From Asaia bogorensis (GTDB taxonomy: Bacteria > Pseudomonadota > Alphaproteobacteria > Reyranellales > Reyranellaceae), in assembly GCA_945889625.1 (NCBI GenBank), contig CAMDCE010000001.1, forward strand, positions 62,001 through 126,000: a stretch of 64,000 nt of DNA, read 5' to 3'. This document shows, piece by piece, positions 24,888 to 33,630 of this stretch (position 1 is its first letter; each line of letters begins with the position of its first letter). A model generated the notes under the pieces. The model searched no databases. It saw only the letters and a program-made list of their open reading frames with translations, and had not been told where the DNA came from. A program made the translations under genes and the position numbers.

Positions 24888-26102
24888 ATGGCACAGACCG
24901 GCAACCATAAGGGGCTGACGTTCGGCATCTTTCTCGCGCCGTTCCATCGGGTTGGCGAGAACCCCACGCTCGGCATGGCGCGCGACATGGAGCTGGTCGA
25001 GTGGATCGACGAACTCGGCTACGACGAGGCCTGGATCGGCGAGCATCATTCCGCCGGCTGGGAGACCATCGCCTCGCCGGAGGTGTTCATCGGTGCCTTG
25101 ATCGAGCGCACGCGCTACATCCGGCTGGGCTCTGGCGTGACCAGCCTGCCCTATCACCATCCCCTGATGGTCGCGAACCGTTTCGTGCAGCTCGATCATA
25201 TGTCGCGCGGCCGCACGATGCTCGGCTGCGGGCCGGGCGCGCTGCCGTCGGACGCCTACATGATGGGCATCGACCCCTCGACGCAGCGCGACCGCATGGA
25301 GCAGTCGCTGGCCGCCATCATGGCGCTGCTGAAGTGCGAGGAGCCGGTCACCATGAAGACCGACTGGTTCGAATTGAAGGAGGCACGGCTGCATCTGGCA
25401 CCTTACTCCTACCCGCATTTTCCGATCGCCTGCGCCAGCACCATCACGCCCTCGGGCATGATCGCGGCCGGCAAGCATGGCGTCGGCGTCCTGTCGATCG
25501 GCGCCGGCCTGCCGGGCGGGCCGGAGGCGATGGCCAAGCAGTGGGCGATCTACGAGGAGACCGCGGCCAAGCACGGCAAGACGGCCGACCGCTTGAAGTG
25601 GCGCATCGTGGTGAACGCCCATGTCGCCGAAGAAGACGAGCAGGCCCTGCGCGAGGTCAATGCCGGCGAGCGCTGCGAGACCGTGACCTATTTCGAGGAC
25701 ACGCTCGGCCGTCCGCCGGGTCGTTCCGACGATCCGCTGCGCGAGGGCGTGGCCCAGGGCACGACCCTGGTCGGCTCGCCCGACACCGTGGCCAAGGGCA
25801 TCGAACGGCTGCTCGGCTACTCCAACGGCGGCTTCGGCGGCATCTTGTTCCGCGCCCATGAATGGGCGAACCGCGAGCAGACCCTGCGTTCCTACGAACT
25901 CTTCGCGCGCTACGTCATGCCGCGCTTCCAAGGCTCGCTCGACACGATCATCGGCTCGAACGAATGGGCGCGCACCAACCGCAAGGCCGTGTTCGGCCCG
26001 ACGGTCGCTGCCGTGAAGAAGGCCTTCACCGACGTCGGCCGCGAGGTGCCCGAGGAATTCCGCTCCCGCACGGTGGGCGCCCGTGACGTCGCCGACGACT
26101 AG
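24888..26102 (+). CDS. LLM-class (luciferase-like) flavin-dependent monooxygenase
   Basis: This is a 404-residue bacterial-luciferase-like TIM-barrel protein that would use reduced FMN or F420-type cofactor. Seen are FGIFLAPFHRVGENP at the N-terminus, DEAWIGEHHSAGWE near 45-58, and the GSPDTVAKGIERL region typical of LLM enzymes. The start at 24888 has a strong GGAGGT six bases upstream. It is transcribed divergently from the CoA-transferase operon and could act on the same compound. A short hairpin and repeat B follow it. Confidence 0.88.
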   Translation: MAQTGNHKGLTFGIFLAPFHRVGENPTLGMARDMELVEWIDELGYDEAWIGEHHSAGWETIASPEVFIGALIERTRYIRLGSGVTSLPYHHPLMVANRFVQLDHMSRGRTMLGCGPGALPSDAYMMGIDPSTQRDRMEQSLAAIMALLKCEEPVTMKTDWFELKEARLHLAPYSYPHFPIACASTITPSGMIAAGKHGVGVLSIGAGLPGGPEAMAKQWAIYEETAAKHGKTADRLKWRIVVNAHVAEEDEQALREVNAGERCETVTYFEDTLGRPPGRSDDPLREGVAQGTTLVGSPDTVAKGIERLLGYSNGGFGGILFRAHEWANREQTLRSYELFARYVMPRFQGSLDTIIGSNEWARTNRKAVFGPTVAAVKKAFTDVGREVPEEFRSRTVGARDVADD

Positions 26103-26111
26103 GGACCTGTG

Positions 26112-26131
26112 GCTTCAGCGCTGGCTGAAGC
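26112..26131 (+). terminator. Hairpin after the LLM oxidoreductase gene
   Basis: GCTTCAGC-GCTG-GCTGAAGC forms a perfect 8-bp stem ten bases after the stop codon. It lacks a T-tract, so it is at best a weak terminator or a transcript-end stabiliser. Confidence 0.4.
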
Positions 26132-26148
26132 TGATTGCCGAGCGCTCC

Positions 26149-26222
26149 GTGTCATCCCGAGCGTAGCGAGGGATCTTTGCCCTGGCCCAAAGATCCCTCG
26201 GCCTGAGGCCTCGGGATGACAC
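26149..26222. repeat. Intergenic hairpin repeat, copy B
   Basis: The ends GTGTCATCCCGAG and its complement CTCGGGATGACAC bracket an imperfect inverted repeat, with an inner AAAGATCCCTC arm pairing. It is the shortest and most regular of the four related repeats. It lies between two converging genes, ending six bases before the stop of the metallo-hydrolase at 26229. Confidence 0.8.
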
Positions 26223-26228
26223 TTCGTG

Positions 26229-27041
26229 TCAGAACTGCTTCTTGGTGCCCGGCTCGGCGTCGATGATCTGGATCGAGGTCTGGCCCATTGCCGCCTTGTA
26301 TTCGGCGGGCGTGCCCTTGAGGAAGGGATTGGAGGCGTAGTGCATGGGCCACGCCATCTTGGGCTTGATCAGCTCCTTGGTGGCGTAGGCCGCATCCTTC
26401 GGGTTCAGCACGTAGTGGCCGCCGATCGGCACCAGGAGCAGGTCGGGCTTGTAGTACTCGCCGATCAGCCTCATGTCGCCGAACAGGCCGGTATCGCCCA
26501 TGTGGTAGATCTTGAAGCCGTTCTCGAGCTCGATGATGAAGCCGACCGGCTCGCCCGCGGAGTAAGTGGTGTCCTTGCCGGTCGCCGGATCCTTCAGGAT
26601 CATCTCCGACGAATGCTCGGCGCGCACCATGGTGATCTTCACGCCGGGAAACGGCTCGATGATGCCACCCTTGTTCATGCGCGGCACGAGCTTGGCCGGC
26701 ATCAAGCCCAAGGTCAGCAGCATCTGGTTGAGGCCGGCAGGCGCCCACATCGGCACGTCGTTCTTCTTGGCGATCTCCATGGCGTCGCCGAGATGATCGC
26801 CGTGGCCGTGCGTCACCAGGACCAGGTCGACCTTGCCGATCGCGTCGAGGTTCTTGAGCTCGGGCGGTATCCTGGTGGCGCCCATGATCCACGGGTCGAT
26901 CATGATGACCTTGCCGCCGGGCGTCGTGAGCTTGAAGGCGGCCTGACTGTACCACAGCAGCTCGGCCTTGCCCTGGGCGTAGGCGCCCGACGCGAACAAC
27001 AGACACGCCGCGACGGCCGCACTCAGAAATCGGAAGATCAT
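26229..27041 (-). CDS. Exported metallo-beta-lactamase-fold hydrolase (UPF0173-like)
   Basis: This is a 270-residue protein with a signal peptide (about 1-22, ending AYAQ) and a zinc hydrolase motif HGHGDHLGD (H78, H80, D82, H83), plus RAEHSSE and YHMGDTGLFGDM supplying further ligands. It resembles the UPF0173/L-ascorbate lactonase-like group, here directed to the periplasm. The start at 27041 follows GGGAG; an in-frame extension upstream runs into the divergent gene and lacks a signal. It faces the thiolase-like gene across a 123-base divergent intergenic region. Substrate unknown. Confidence 0.85.
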   Translation of the reverse strand: MIFRFLSAAVAACLLFASGAYAQGKAELLWYSQAAFKLTTPGGKVIMIDPWIMGATRIPPELKNLDAIGKVDLVLVTHGHGDHLGDAMEIAKKNDVPMWAPAGLNQMLLTLGLMPAKLVPRMNKGGIIEPFPGVKITMVRAEHSSEMILKDPATGKDTTYSAGEPVGFIIELENGFKIYHMGDTGLFGDMRLIGEYYKPDLLLVPIGGHYVLNPKDAAYATKELIKPKMAWPMHYASNPFLKGTPAEYKAAMGQTSIQIIDAEPGTKKQF

Positions 27042-27164
27042 TGTCTCGCTCCCCTGCTTCGCCTTGCCGAGCCTAGCACGGTTTTTCAGGGCGAAAGATG
27101 TCGCTTTTCCGTGAGCGGTTAATCGCCCACGATGCAGCGCAACATTGAAGGGGAACGGCCACCG

Positions 27165-28337
27165 ATGAGCATCAAGGGCAAAGCCTATATTGCCGGCATC
27201 TACGAGCATCCGACGCGGCTCGCCAAGGACATCTCGCTGGCGCAGATCCACGCCCAGGTGGCCAAGGGCGCGCTCGAGGACGCCGGCCTGAGCAAGGACG
27301 ACGTCGACGGCTATTTCTGTGCCGGCGACGCGCCCGGCCTGGGGCCGATGTCGATGGTCGAGTACATGGGGCTGAAACCGCGCCACGTCGATTCGACCGA
27401 CACCGGCGGCTCGTCCTACCTCATCCATGTCGCCCACGCCGCCGAGGCGATCGCATCAGGCAAGTGCAAGGTGGCGTTGATCACCTTAGCCGGCCGGCCG
27501 CGCGCCGACGGCATGGCGACCGGTACCGTGCCGCGCACTCGCGGCGGCACGCCGACACCCGATGAGCCCTTCGAGTTCCCCTACGGGCCGACCGTGGTGA
27601 ACATGTACGCCATGTGCGCCATGCGCCACATGCACGAGTACGGCACGACGTCCGAGCAGCTCGCCTGGATCAAGGTCGCAGCCTCGCACCACGCCCAGCA
27701 CAACCCGCACGCGCTGCTGCGCGACGTCGTCACGGTCGAGGAGGTGGTGAACTCGCCGATGATCTCCGAGCCGCTGCACCGGCTCGACTGTTGCGTCATC
27801 ACCGACGGCGGTGGCGCCATCGTGGTCGTGGCGCCCGAGATTGCGGCCAAGCTGAAGCGCCCCAAGGTCAAGCTGATCGGCGCCGGCGAGTTCATCAAGA
27901 CGCAGATGGGCGGCAAAGTCGACCTCACCTATTCCGGCGCGCGCTTCTCGGGCAAGGCGGCGTTCGACGAGGCGGGTGTGAAGCCGTCCGACATCAAGTT
28001 TGCCGGCATCTACGACAGCTTCACCATAACCGTGCTGATACAGCTCGAGGACCTGGGCTTCTGCGAAAAAGGCAAAGGCGGCCGGTTCGTGTCGGACGGC
28101 AACCTGATTGCCGGTACCGGCAAGCTGCCGTTCAACACCGACGGCGGCGGGCTGTGCAGCAACCACCCCGGCAACCGCGGCGGCCTCACCAAGGTGCTGG
28201 AGGCCGTGCGCCAGCTGCGCGGCGAGGCGCATCCCAAGGTGCAGGTGAAGAACTGCGACCTCGCCATCGCGCACGGCACGGGCGGCTCGCTCGGCCTGCG
28301 TCACGGCAGCTCGACCGTCATTCTGGAGAGGGAGTAG
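27165..28337 (+). CDS. Thiolase-like (SCP-x/Ltp2-type) acyl-CoA enzyme without the thiolase cysteine
   Basis: This is a 390-residue thiolase-fold protein. At the position of the acyl-accepting cysteine it reads DTGGSSYLIH (79-88), and the C-terminal thiolase Cys-Gly box is replaced by HGTGGS. This pattern is seen in Ltp2-like retro-aldolases of steroid side-chain breakdown, which need a DUF35 partner. A DUF35 gene follows three bases later. A tyrosine in AGIYDSFT could serve as catalytic base, by analogy. The start at 27165 gives the family N-terminus with GGGGA ten bases upstream; an ATG at 27132 is a less likely alternative. Confidence 0.8.
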   Translation: MSIKGKAYIAGIYEHPTRLAKDISLAQIHAQVAKGALEDAGLSKDDVDGYFCAGDAPGLGPMSMVEYMGLKPRHVDSTDTGGSSYLIHVAHAAEAIASGKCKVALITLAGRPRADGMATGTVPRTRGGTPTPDEPFEFPYGPTVVNMYAMCAMRHMHEYGTTSEQLAWIKVAASHHAQHNPHALLRDVVTVEEVVNSPMISEPLHRLDCCVITDGGGAIVVVAPEIAAKLKRPKVKLIGAGEFIKTQMGGKVDLTYSGARFSGKAAFDEAGVKPSDIKFAGIYDSFTITVLIQLEDLGFCEKGKGGRFVSDGNLIAGTGKLPFNTDGGGLCSNHPGNRGGLTKVLEAVRQLRGEAHPKVQVKNCDLAIAHGTGGSLGLRHGSSTVILERE

Positions 28338-28340
28338 ATC

Positions 28341-28736
28341 ATGGCCGACGCAAAAGAGCGCAAGCTGCCGGCGCCGGCGGTCTCCGCCGAGACGCAGGCC
28401 TACTGGAACGCCGCCGCCAAGGGCAAGCTGCTGGTGCGCAAGTGCACGAGCTGCAACCAGCTCCACCACTATCCGCGCACGATCTGTCCCTTCTGCTTCA
28501 GCGACAAGACCGAGTGGATCGAGGCCTCGGGCAAGGGCACGATCTATTCCTACTCGGTCATGCGCCGCGCCCCGGTGCCCTACGCCATGGCCTATGTCAC
28601 CCTGGTCGAGGGCCCGCGCATGGTGACCAATATTGTCGACTGCGACCTCGACAAGCTGAAGTGTGAGCAGGCGGTGAAGGTGGTCTTCAAGCCGACCGAC
28701 GGCGGCCCGCCGCTGCCGATGTTCACCCCGGCCTAG
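28341..28736 (+). CDS. DUF35 OB-fold/zinc-ribbon protein, partner of the thiolase-like enzyme
   Basis: This is a 131-residue protein with a rubredoxin-like zinc ribbon (C35-x2-C38 and C49-x2-C52) followed by the ACL/OB-fold domain (about 58-125) that binds acyl-CoA. DUF35 proteins form stable complexes with thiolase-fold enzymes such as ChsH2/Ltp2. It starts three bases after the thiolase-like stop, so the two are coexpressed. Together they probably cleave or condense an acyl-CoA. Confidence 0.88.
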   Translation: MADAKERKLPAPAVSAETQAYWNAAAKGKLLVRKCTSCNQLHHYPRTICPFCFSDKTEWIEASGKGTIYSYSVMRRAPVPYAMAYVTLVEGPRMVTNIVDCDLDKLKCEQAVKVVFKPTDGGPPLPMFTPA

Positions 28737-28766
28737 CGGCCCCAAAAGCCGCGAAAACGTTGCGAT

Positions 28767-28786
28767 CGTCCCGACCGGTCGGGACG
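28767..28786. promoter_or_regulatory. Perfect 20-bp palindrome between converging genes
   Basis: CGTCCCGACCGGTCGGGACG is identical to its reverse complement over all 20 bases. A half-site, TCGTCCCG, recurs at about 28823-28830. It lies between the ends of the DUF35 gene and the FAD monooxygenase gene, so it could form an RNA hairpin shared by both transcripts. Without a T-tract, a protein-binding site is also possible. Confidence 0.45.
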
Positions 28787-28869
28787 GTTCGGAGGCCCAT
28801 GGCATAAGTATTTTGGGCGATTCGTCCCGAAATCCCGCCACTCCCCTCGCGCAATGATATGTCGCGATT

Positions 28870-30270
28870 CTACAGGATCGCCGCGACCGCCGTCTCGAGC
28901 CCGGAGCGGTCGTGGGCCAGGGCGAAAACATAGCGGTCGGGCCGCAGGATCGCGGCCCGTGCGCCATGTCCGGCCAGCCAGTCGAGGCCCAAGTCCGGCA
29001 ATAGGACGGCGTCGGTGCGAAGCCCTTCGAGCAGTGCGGCATCGCCCAGCACCGCGAAGCGTTGGCCGATGGCTTCGTCCATCAGTCGGCCGTCGCCCAA
29101 CCACGGCTGCGGGAAGATCGTGCCGACCGGAGGGGCGGCGTCCATGCGGCAGCCGGGTCCGAGCTGCGGGTGGGGGAAATCGAACATCTCCGTCCCGGCG
29201 GCAAAGCGCTGGTCGCGCGCCGCGGCGGCCTTTCTATCGGTCTCCTGCAGCACGCCGCCCAGCCGCACGGCGAGCTCGATGAAGGCGCGGACATGCGGCA
29301 GGCGCTCGCTCTCGTAGGTATCGAGCAGCGAGTCGGGCGCGTCGCCGCGCAACACGGCCGAAAGCTTCCACGCGAGGTTCGAGGCATCGCGCATGCCCGC
29401 GCACATGCCCTGGCCGAGAAAGGGCGGCGTCTGGTGGCAGGCGTCGCCCGCCAGCAGCAGCCGGCCTTTGCGCCAGCCTTCTTGAACGACGGAGTGGAAG
29501 GTATAGACGGCGGCGCGTTCGAGCACAGCGTCCTCAGGTCCCAGCCAGCGCGCCATTATCGGCCAGAAGATGCCGGGATCGGTCAGGCGCTCGGGGTCGT
29601 CGCCCGGCATCAGCATGATCTCCCAGCGCCGGCGGCGGCCGCCGACATGGACGACGGTCATCGGCCGTGCAGGATCGCAGAGCTGGACCGTGTAGTCGGG
29701 CAGGGTGCGCACCCGGGGCGAGTCGGGATCGCACAGCAGGTCGACGACCAACCAGGGCTGGTGCAGGCCGAGATCGTGTTGGCGGCTGCCGATGGCGCGG
29801 CGCACCAGCGAGCGCGCCCCGTCGCAGCCCACGACATAGCGCGCGTCGAGTTCGTCGACATGTCCGATCTCGCGCCCGAGATGGACCGCGACATTGGCGA
29901 AGCGCGCCACGCCGTCGCGCAGGATCGTCTCGAGGTCGGGCTGGTGGAAGTACCAGTTGCCCGCCCAGCCGTGCGGACCCGGCCCGTCGATGCCGCGCCG
30001 GATCATCAGGGTCTGGCCCGCGGCATTGATGAAGTGCATGCCCTTGGCCGAGGTCCTCGTCGCGGCCGCGATGCGGTCGGCGAGACCGGCCGACTGGAAG
30101 ATGCGCATCACCTCGCCGTCGAAATGCACGGCGCGCGGCAGCGGATGGATCGCGGTGTCGCGCTCGTAGACGCCGACCCGCAGGCCGGCCTGTCCCAAGA
30201 GATTGGCGAGTAGCGCGCCGACCGGGCCATAGCCCAGGATGGCGACGTCGTGGTCGATGCGTGACGTCAG
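28870..30270 (-). CDS. FAD-dependent aromatic monooxygenase (MhpA-like) with no standard start codon
   Basis: This is a class A flavin hydroxylase of the MhpA/PheA type. The FAD motif GYGPVGALLANLL lies at about 13-25, DG near 135 in VVGCDGARSLVRRAIG, and the GD...H motif in LLAGDACHQTPPFLGQGM. The reading frame covering the FAD motif contains no ATG, GTG or TTG before it; the first TTG (30198) lies after it. I extend to CTG at 30270, preceded by GGACGG, as the most upstream plausible start. It may be a true CTG start, a start lost by mutation, or a sequence error. The rest of the frame is intact to the stop at 28870. Confidence 0.7.
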   Translation of the reverse strand: MTSRIDHDVAILGYGPVGALLANLLGQAGLRVGVYERDTAIHPLPRAVHFDGEVMRIFQSAGLADRIAAATRTSAKGMHFINAAGQTLMIRRGIDGPGPHGWAGNWYFHQPDLETILRDGVARFANVAVHLGREIGHVDELDARYVVGCDGARSLVRRAIGSRQHDLGLHQPWLVVDLLCDPDSPRVRTLPDYTVQLCDPARPMTVVHVGGRRRRWEIMLMPGDDPERLTDPGIFWPIMARWLGPEDAVLERAAVYTFHSVVQEGWRKGRLLLAGDACHQTPPFLGQGMCAGMRDASNLAWKLSAVLRGDAPDSLLDTYESERLPHVRAFIELAVRLGGVLQETDRKAAAARDQRFAAGTEMFDFPHPQLGPGCRMDAAPPVGTIFPQPWLGDGRLMDEAIGQRFAVLGDAALLEGLRTDAVLLPDLGLDWLAGHGARAAILRPDRYVFALAHDRSGLETAVAAIL

Positions 30271-30347
30271 GCGGCCCGTCCGAAAAGAGTGCGATTCTGA
30301 ACGTCGATCATAGCGCGGGCGGGCACGGCCTGTGCTAGTGATTCGGC

Positions 30348-32048
30348 ATGTCCAATAATCTCGATCCCGTCACGCTGACTGTCATCCAGAACGGCCTGAT
30401 CCAGGTCTGCAATGAAATGGATCTCGCCTTCGTGCGCGCGGCTTTTTCGCCGGTGATTTCCGAGGGCATGGATCGCTCCGATGGAATCTACGACGCACTC
30501 GATGGTTCGCTGATCGCCCAGGGCGAGCTCGGCCTGCCGGTGTTCGTCGGCACCATGCAATTCTCCAGTCGCGCGGTGATCGACCGGGTGAAAAGCCACT
30601 ATGCCGGCAAGGTCGATCCGGGTGACGTGTTCATCGTCAACGATCCCTATCTCGGCGGCACGCATCTGATGGACGTGCGCTTCGTGAAACCGTTTTTCTA
30701 CAAGGGCGAGTTGTTCGCCTGGCTCGCCAACACCGGTCACTGGCCGGATGTCGGCGGCATGGTGCCGGGCGGCTTTTCGGCGAGCGCCACCGAGGTCGAG
30801 CAGGAGGGTTTGCGCCTGCCGCCGATCAAGTTCTGGAAAAAGGGCGTGATGGACCAGGAGATCCTGGCGATCCTCATGAGCAACATGCGCATCGCCGACC
30901 AGCGAATCGGCGACATCAAGGCGCAGGGCGCGGCGCTCACCACGGGCGAGGTCCGGCTGACGGCGCTGATCGACCGCTACGGCGCCGATGTCGTGAAGGC
31001 GGCGATCGCCGAAATGCGTCACCGCGCCGAGCGCCAGATGCGGGCCAAGATCGCCGCCATTCCCGACGGCGTCTACCAGGGCACCTCGCAGGTCGACAGC
31101 GACGGCGTGGTCGACGAGCCGCTTACCATCAGGATGAAGATCACCAAGAAGGGCGACGAACTGCTCTTCGACATGACCGGCTCGAGCCCGCCCTGCCGCG
31201 GGCCGATGAACAGCGTCATCGCCACCACCAAGTCGGCAATCTATCTCGCGATCAAGCACATCTTTCCCGAGGTGCCGATCAATGCCGGCACCTTCGAGCC
31301 GCTCAAGATCGTCGAGCCCGAGGGCACGTTCCTCTATGCCCACTATCCGCGGCCGGTCTCGGGTTGCGCCGCCGAGGTGAGCCAGCGCATCGCCGAGGCG
31401 GTGTTCGCGGCGCTGACGCACGCCATCCCCGACCTGCTGTTCGCGGCCCCGGCCGGCACTTCGGGCAATCTCGGCGTCGGCGGCTATGATCCCGAGCGCA
31501 AGCGCGCCTACATCATGTATCTCTTCACCGGCGGCGGCTATGGCGGCTTCCAGGGCGGCGACGGGTTGACCAACGGCTGCTCGACCATCGGCATTTCCAA
31601 GATGCCGCCGGTCGAGGTGCTGGAGCAGTTCTATCCCATCCTGTTCGAGGAGTTCTCGCTGCGCGAAGGGTCGGGCGGCGCCGGAGAATTTCGCGGCGGC
31701 TTCGGCATCAACTACGCCATCAAGCTCCGGCGCGGCGAGGCGCGCGTCTCGATGGTGATGGACCACGGCCGCACCGGCCCGCAGGGCGCGCGGGGCGGTG
31801 GGGTGGGCGGCGTCAATACCGTGGTCGTGAACCAGGGCGGCAAGAACTACCATCCGCCGCACCTCTCCAAGGACCAGGACATCGAGATCGGCGTCGGCGA
31901 CGTGGTGCGGGTCTCCACGCCGGGCGGCGGCGGCTTCGGCGATCCCGCCAAGCGCAAGCCCGAGGCGATCGCCCGCGACATCGCCCGCGGCTACTACACG
32001 GCCGAACAGGCACGGCAGAAATTCGGCAAGCGGCAAGCCGCCGAATGA
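30348..32048 (+). CDS. Hydantoinase B/oxoprolinase-family protein
   Basis: This is a 566-residue HyuB/AcxB-like subunit. N-hydantoinases, 5-oxoprolinase and acetone carboxylase pair this subunit with an ATP-binding HyuA partner. Visible signatures include FSPVISEGMDRSDGIYD near residues 33-49, NDPYLGGTHLMDV and STPGGGGFGDP near the end. No hyuA gene is adjacent, which is unusual because the two are normally neighbours. It overlaps the following exported-protein gene by four bases (ATGA). It is transcribed divergently from the FAD monooxygenase across 77 bases. Confidence 0.88.
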   Translation: MSNNLDPVTLTVIQNGLIQVCNEMDLAFVRAAFSPVISEGMDRSDGIYDALDGSLIAQGELGLPVFVGTMQFSSRAVIDRVKSHYAGKVDPGDVFIVNDPYLGGTHLMDVRFVKPFFYKGELFAWLANTGHWPDVGGMVPGGFSASATEVEQEGLRLPPIKFWKKGVMDQEILAILMSNMRIADQRIGDIKAQGAALTTGEVRLTALIDRYGADVVKAAIAEMRHRAERQMRAKIAAIPDGVYQGTSQVDSDGVVDEPLTIRMKITKKGDELLFDMTGSSPPCRGPMNSVIATTKSAIYLAIKHIFPEVPINAGTFEPLKIVEPEGTFLYAHYPRPVSGCAAEVSQRIAEAVFAALTHAIPDLLFAAPAGTSGNLGVGGYDPERKRAYIMYLFTGGGYGGFQGGDGLTNGCSTIGISKMPPVEVLEQFYPILFEEFSLREGSGGAGEFRGGFGINYAIKLRRGEARVSMVMDHGRTGPQGARGGGVGGVNTVVVNQGGKNYHPPHLSKDQDIEIGVGDVVRVSTPGGGGFGDPAKRKPEAIARDIARGYYTAEQARQKFGKRQAAE

Positions 32049-32581
32049 GGGTGCTGCGTCGAGGATTGCTCGTCCTGCCGGCGCTTGCCTTTGCCGAGGG
32101 TGCGCAGGCCCAGCTCAAGCTGCCGGCGACGTGGTACGCCGTGCAGGTCGAGGACAATGTCTTCACCGTTCAGATGCCGGGCATCCCCGACCACCGGGTC
32201 GTGAACGACGTGTCGGCGCGCGGCACGGCCTTCGCGGTCCATTCCTACAGCATCGATGCCGGCGGCCAGTCCTACGTGGCGCAATCCGCGCTTTATCCGG
32301 CCGACGTCGCCGTCGCCCAGCCGCGCACCATTCTGCAATCGGCGCTGGCCGACCGCGCGCAGCGGCTGGAGGGAGGCAAGTGGAGCCAGATCGACTGGCG
32401 CGACATACAAGGCGCGCCCGGTGCCGAATCGATCGGACCGGCCAAGGGTGGTTATGCCGTGCGTCAGCTCGTGCTGCTGAAGGGCCGCCGTTTCGTATCG
32501 CTGGCCTTTCTGGGCCCCGCCGCCGCGGTGCGCGGCCCGGAAGCCGAACGCTTCTTCAAGTCGTTGCGCCTGCTGCAATGA
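32045..32581 (+). CDS. Exported protein of unknown function
   Basis: This is a 178-residue protein with a signal peptide (about 1-22, ending GAQA). I do not recognise the family. The mature part is mixed alpha/beta with no cysteines and ends in AERFFKSLRLL, the kind of C-terminus seen in small periplasmic proteins that follow a beta-sheet domain. It overlaps both neighbours by four bases (ATGA), placing it firmly in the hyuB-asparaginase operon. Role unknown. Confidence 0.75.
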   Translation: MRVLRRGLLVLPALAFAEGAQAQLKLPATWYAVQVEDNVFTVQMPGIPDHRVVNDVSARGTAFAVHSYSIDAGGQSYVAQSALYPADVAVAQPRTILQSALADRAQRLEGGKWSQIDWRDIQGAPGAESIGPAKGGYAVRQLVLLKGRRFVSLAFLGPAAAVRGPEAERFFKSLRLLQ

Positions 32582-33594
32582 GCAAGCCGCGCATCCACAT
32601 CCTGGCGCTGGGCGGCACCATCGCCACCCGTCCCGACGCTTCGGGCGCCATGCATATGGGTCTGGGCGCTGCCGACCTGGTTGCCGCCGTGCCGGCGCTC
32701 GCCCAGCTCGCCGACATCCGGGCCGAGACCGTCTCGAAGGTCGGCAGCCATTCGCTGGGCTTCGACCAGATCCATGCGCTTGCCGCGAAGATAAAGTCGC
32801 TCGAGGCCGACGGCGTGGTGGTGACGCAGGGGACCGACACGTTGGAGGAGACGGCCTTCCTGCTCGACCTGCTGCTCGACCTTGATGTGCCGGTGATCGT
32901 GACGGCGGCGATGCGCAATCCGGCGCTGACCTCGCCCGACGGGCCGGGTAATCTCCTGGCCGCCGTACGCGTGGCCTGCGATCCCTGGGCGCGTGACCAT
33001 GCCAATGCGCTCGGCGTGGTCGCGGTGATGCTGGACGAGGTCTATGCCGCCGCCGATGTGCTGAAGGTCCATCCGACGCGGCTCAACGCCTTTGCCTCGA
33101 CGCAAACCGGGCCGCTCGCTGCGCTGGTCGAGGACCGGGTCGTGCCGCTCGCCGTGCCGGTGCGCGATGCGATTGTCGGCGCGCGCAAACGGCTCGGCAC
33201 GATCGGCGGCAAGGCCTCGCCGGTGGCGCTCCTGTGGATGGCGGTCGACGAGCCCGGCCATCTGGTCGAGGCGCTGCTCGCGGCGCCCGGCCATCTCGGC
33301 TATCGCGGCGTGGTGCTGGGCGGCCTGGGCGGCGGCCATGTGCCGGAACGCTCCGCCGATCTCCTCATGCGCCTTGCCGGTGTGCTGCCGACCGTGATGT
33401 CGCCGCGCGCCGGCGGCGGGCCGATGCTGCGACATACTTACGGTGGTCCCAGTTCGGAGATCGCGCTACGCAAGGCGGGCCTGATCTGGGGCGGCCGGTT
33501 GCATCCGCTGAAGGCCCGCGTACTGTTGGAGACCTGTCTGCGCGCCGACCTCGAACGCGCCGTCATCGCCGAGGTCTTCGACGCCTTCGGGTAG
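32578..33594 (+). CDS. Asparaginase/glutaminase-family amidohydrolase
   Basis: This is a 338-residue type II-like asparaginase without a signal peptide. The first threonine motif GGTIA (12-16, nucleophile T14) and the second motif VTQGTDTLEET (82-92, T86 and D87) are both intact. It would hydrolyse asparagine or another amide to the acid and ammonia in the cytoplasm. The ATG at 32578 overlaps the stop of the exported-protein gene. Coexpression with a hydantoinase-B-like subunit suggests amide or imide nitrogen use. cydA follows with a 36-base gap. Confidence 0.88.
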   Translation: MSKPRIHILALGGTIATRPDASGAMHMGLGAADLVAAVPALAQLADIRAETVSKVGSHSLGFDQIHALAAKIKSLEADGVVVTQGTDTLEETAFLLDLLLDLDVPVIVTAAMRNPALTSPDGPGNLLAAVRVACDPWARDHANALGVVAVMLDEVYAAADVLKVHPTRLNAFASTQTGPLAALVEDRVVPLAVPVRDAIVGARKRLGTIGGKASPVALLWMAVDEPGHLVEALLAAPGHLGYRGVVLGGLGGGHVPERSADLLMRLAGVLPTVMSPRAGGGPMLRHTYGGPSSEIALRKAGLIWGGRLHPLKARVLLETCLRADLERAVIAEVFDAFG

Positions 33595-33630
33595 AGTGCC
33601 GTCGCCGTAACCTTGCTCGAGGTGAACGCC

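Noticed and set aside
30322..30336. Sigma-54-like GGCACG-N-TGC before the hydantoinase B gene
   Set aside because: Spacing is right, but two key bases differ and transcription would start at the ATG itself, leaving no leader.
30267..32036. A 589-codon minus-strand frame opposite the hydantoinase B gene
   Set aside because: Composition is typical of an antisense shadow, and the plus-strand gene has clear family motifs and coupling to its neighbour.
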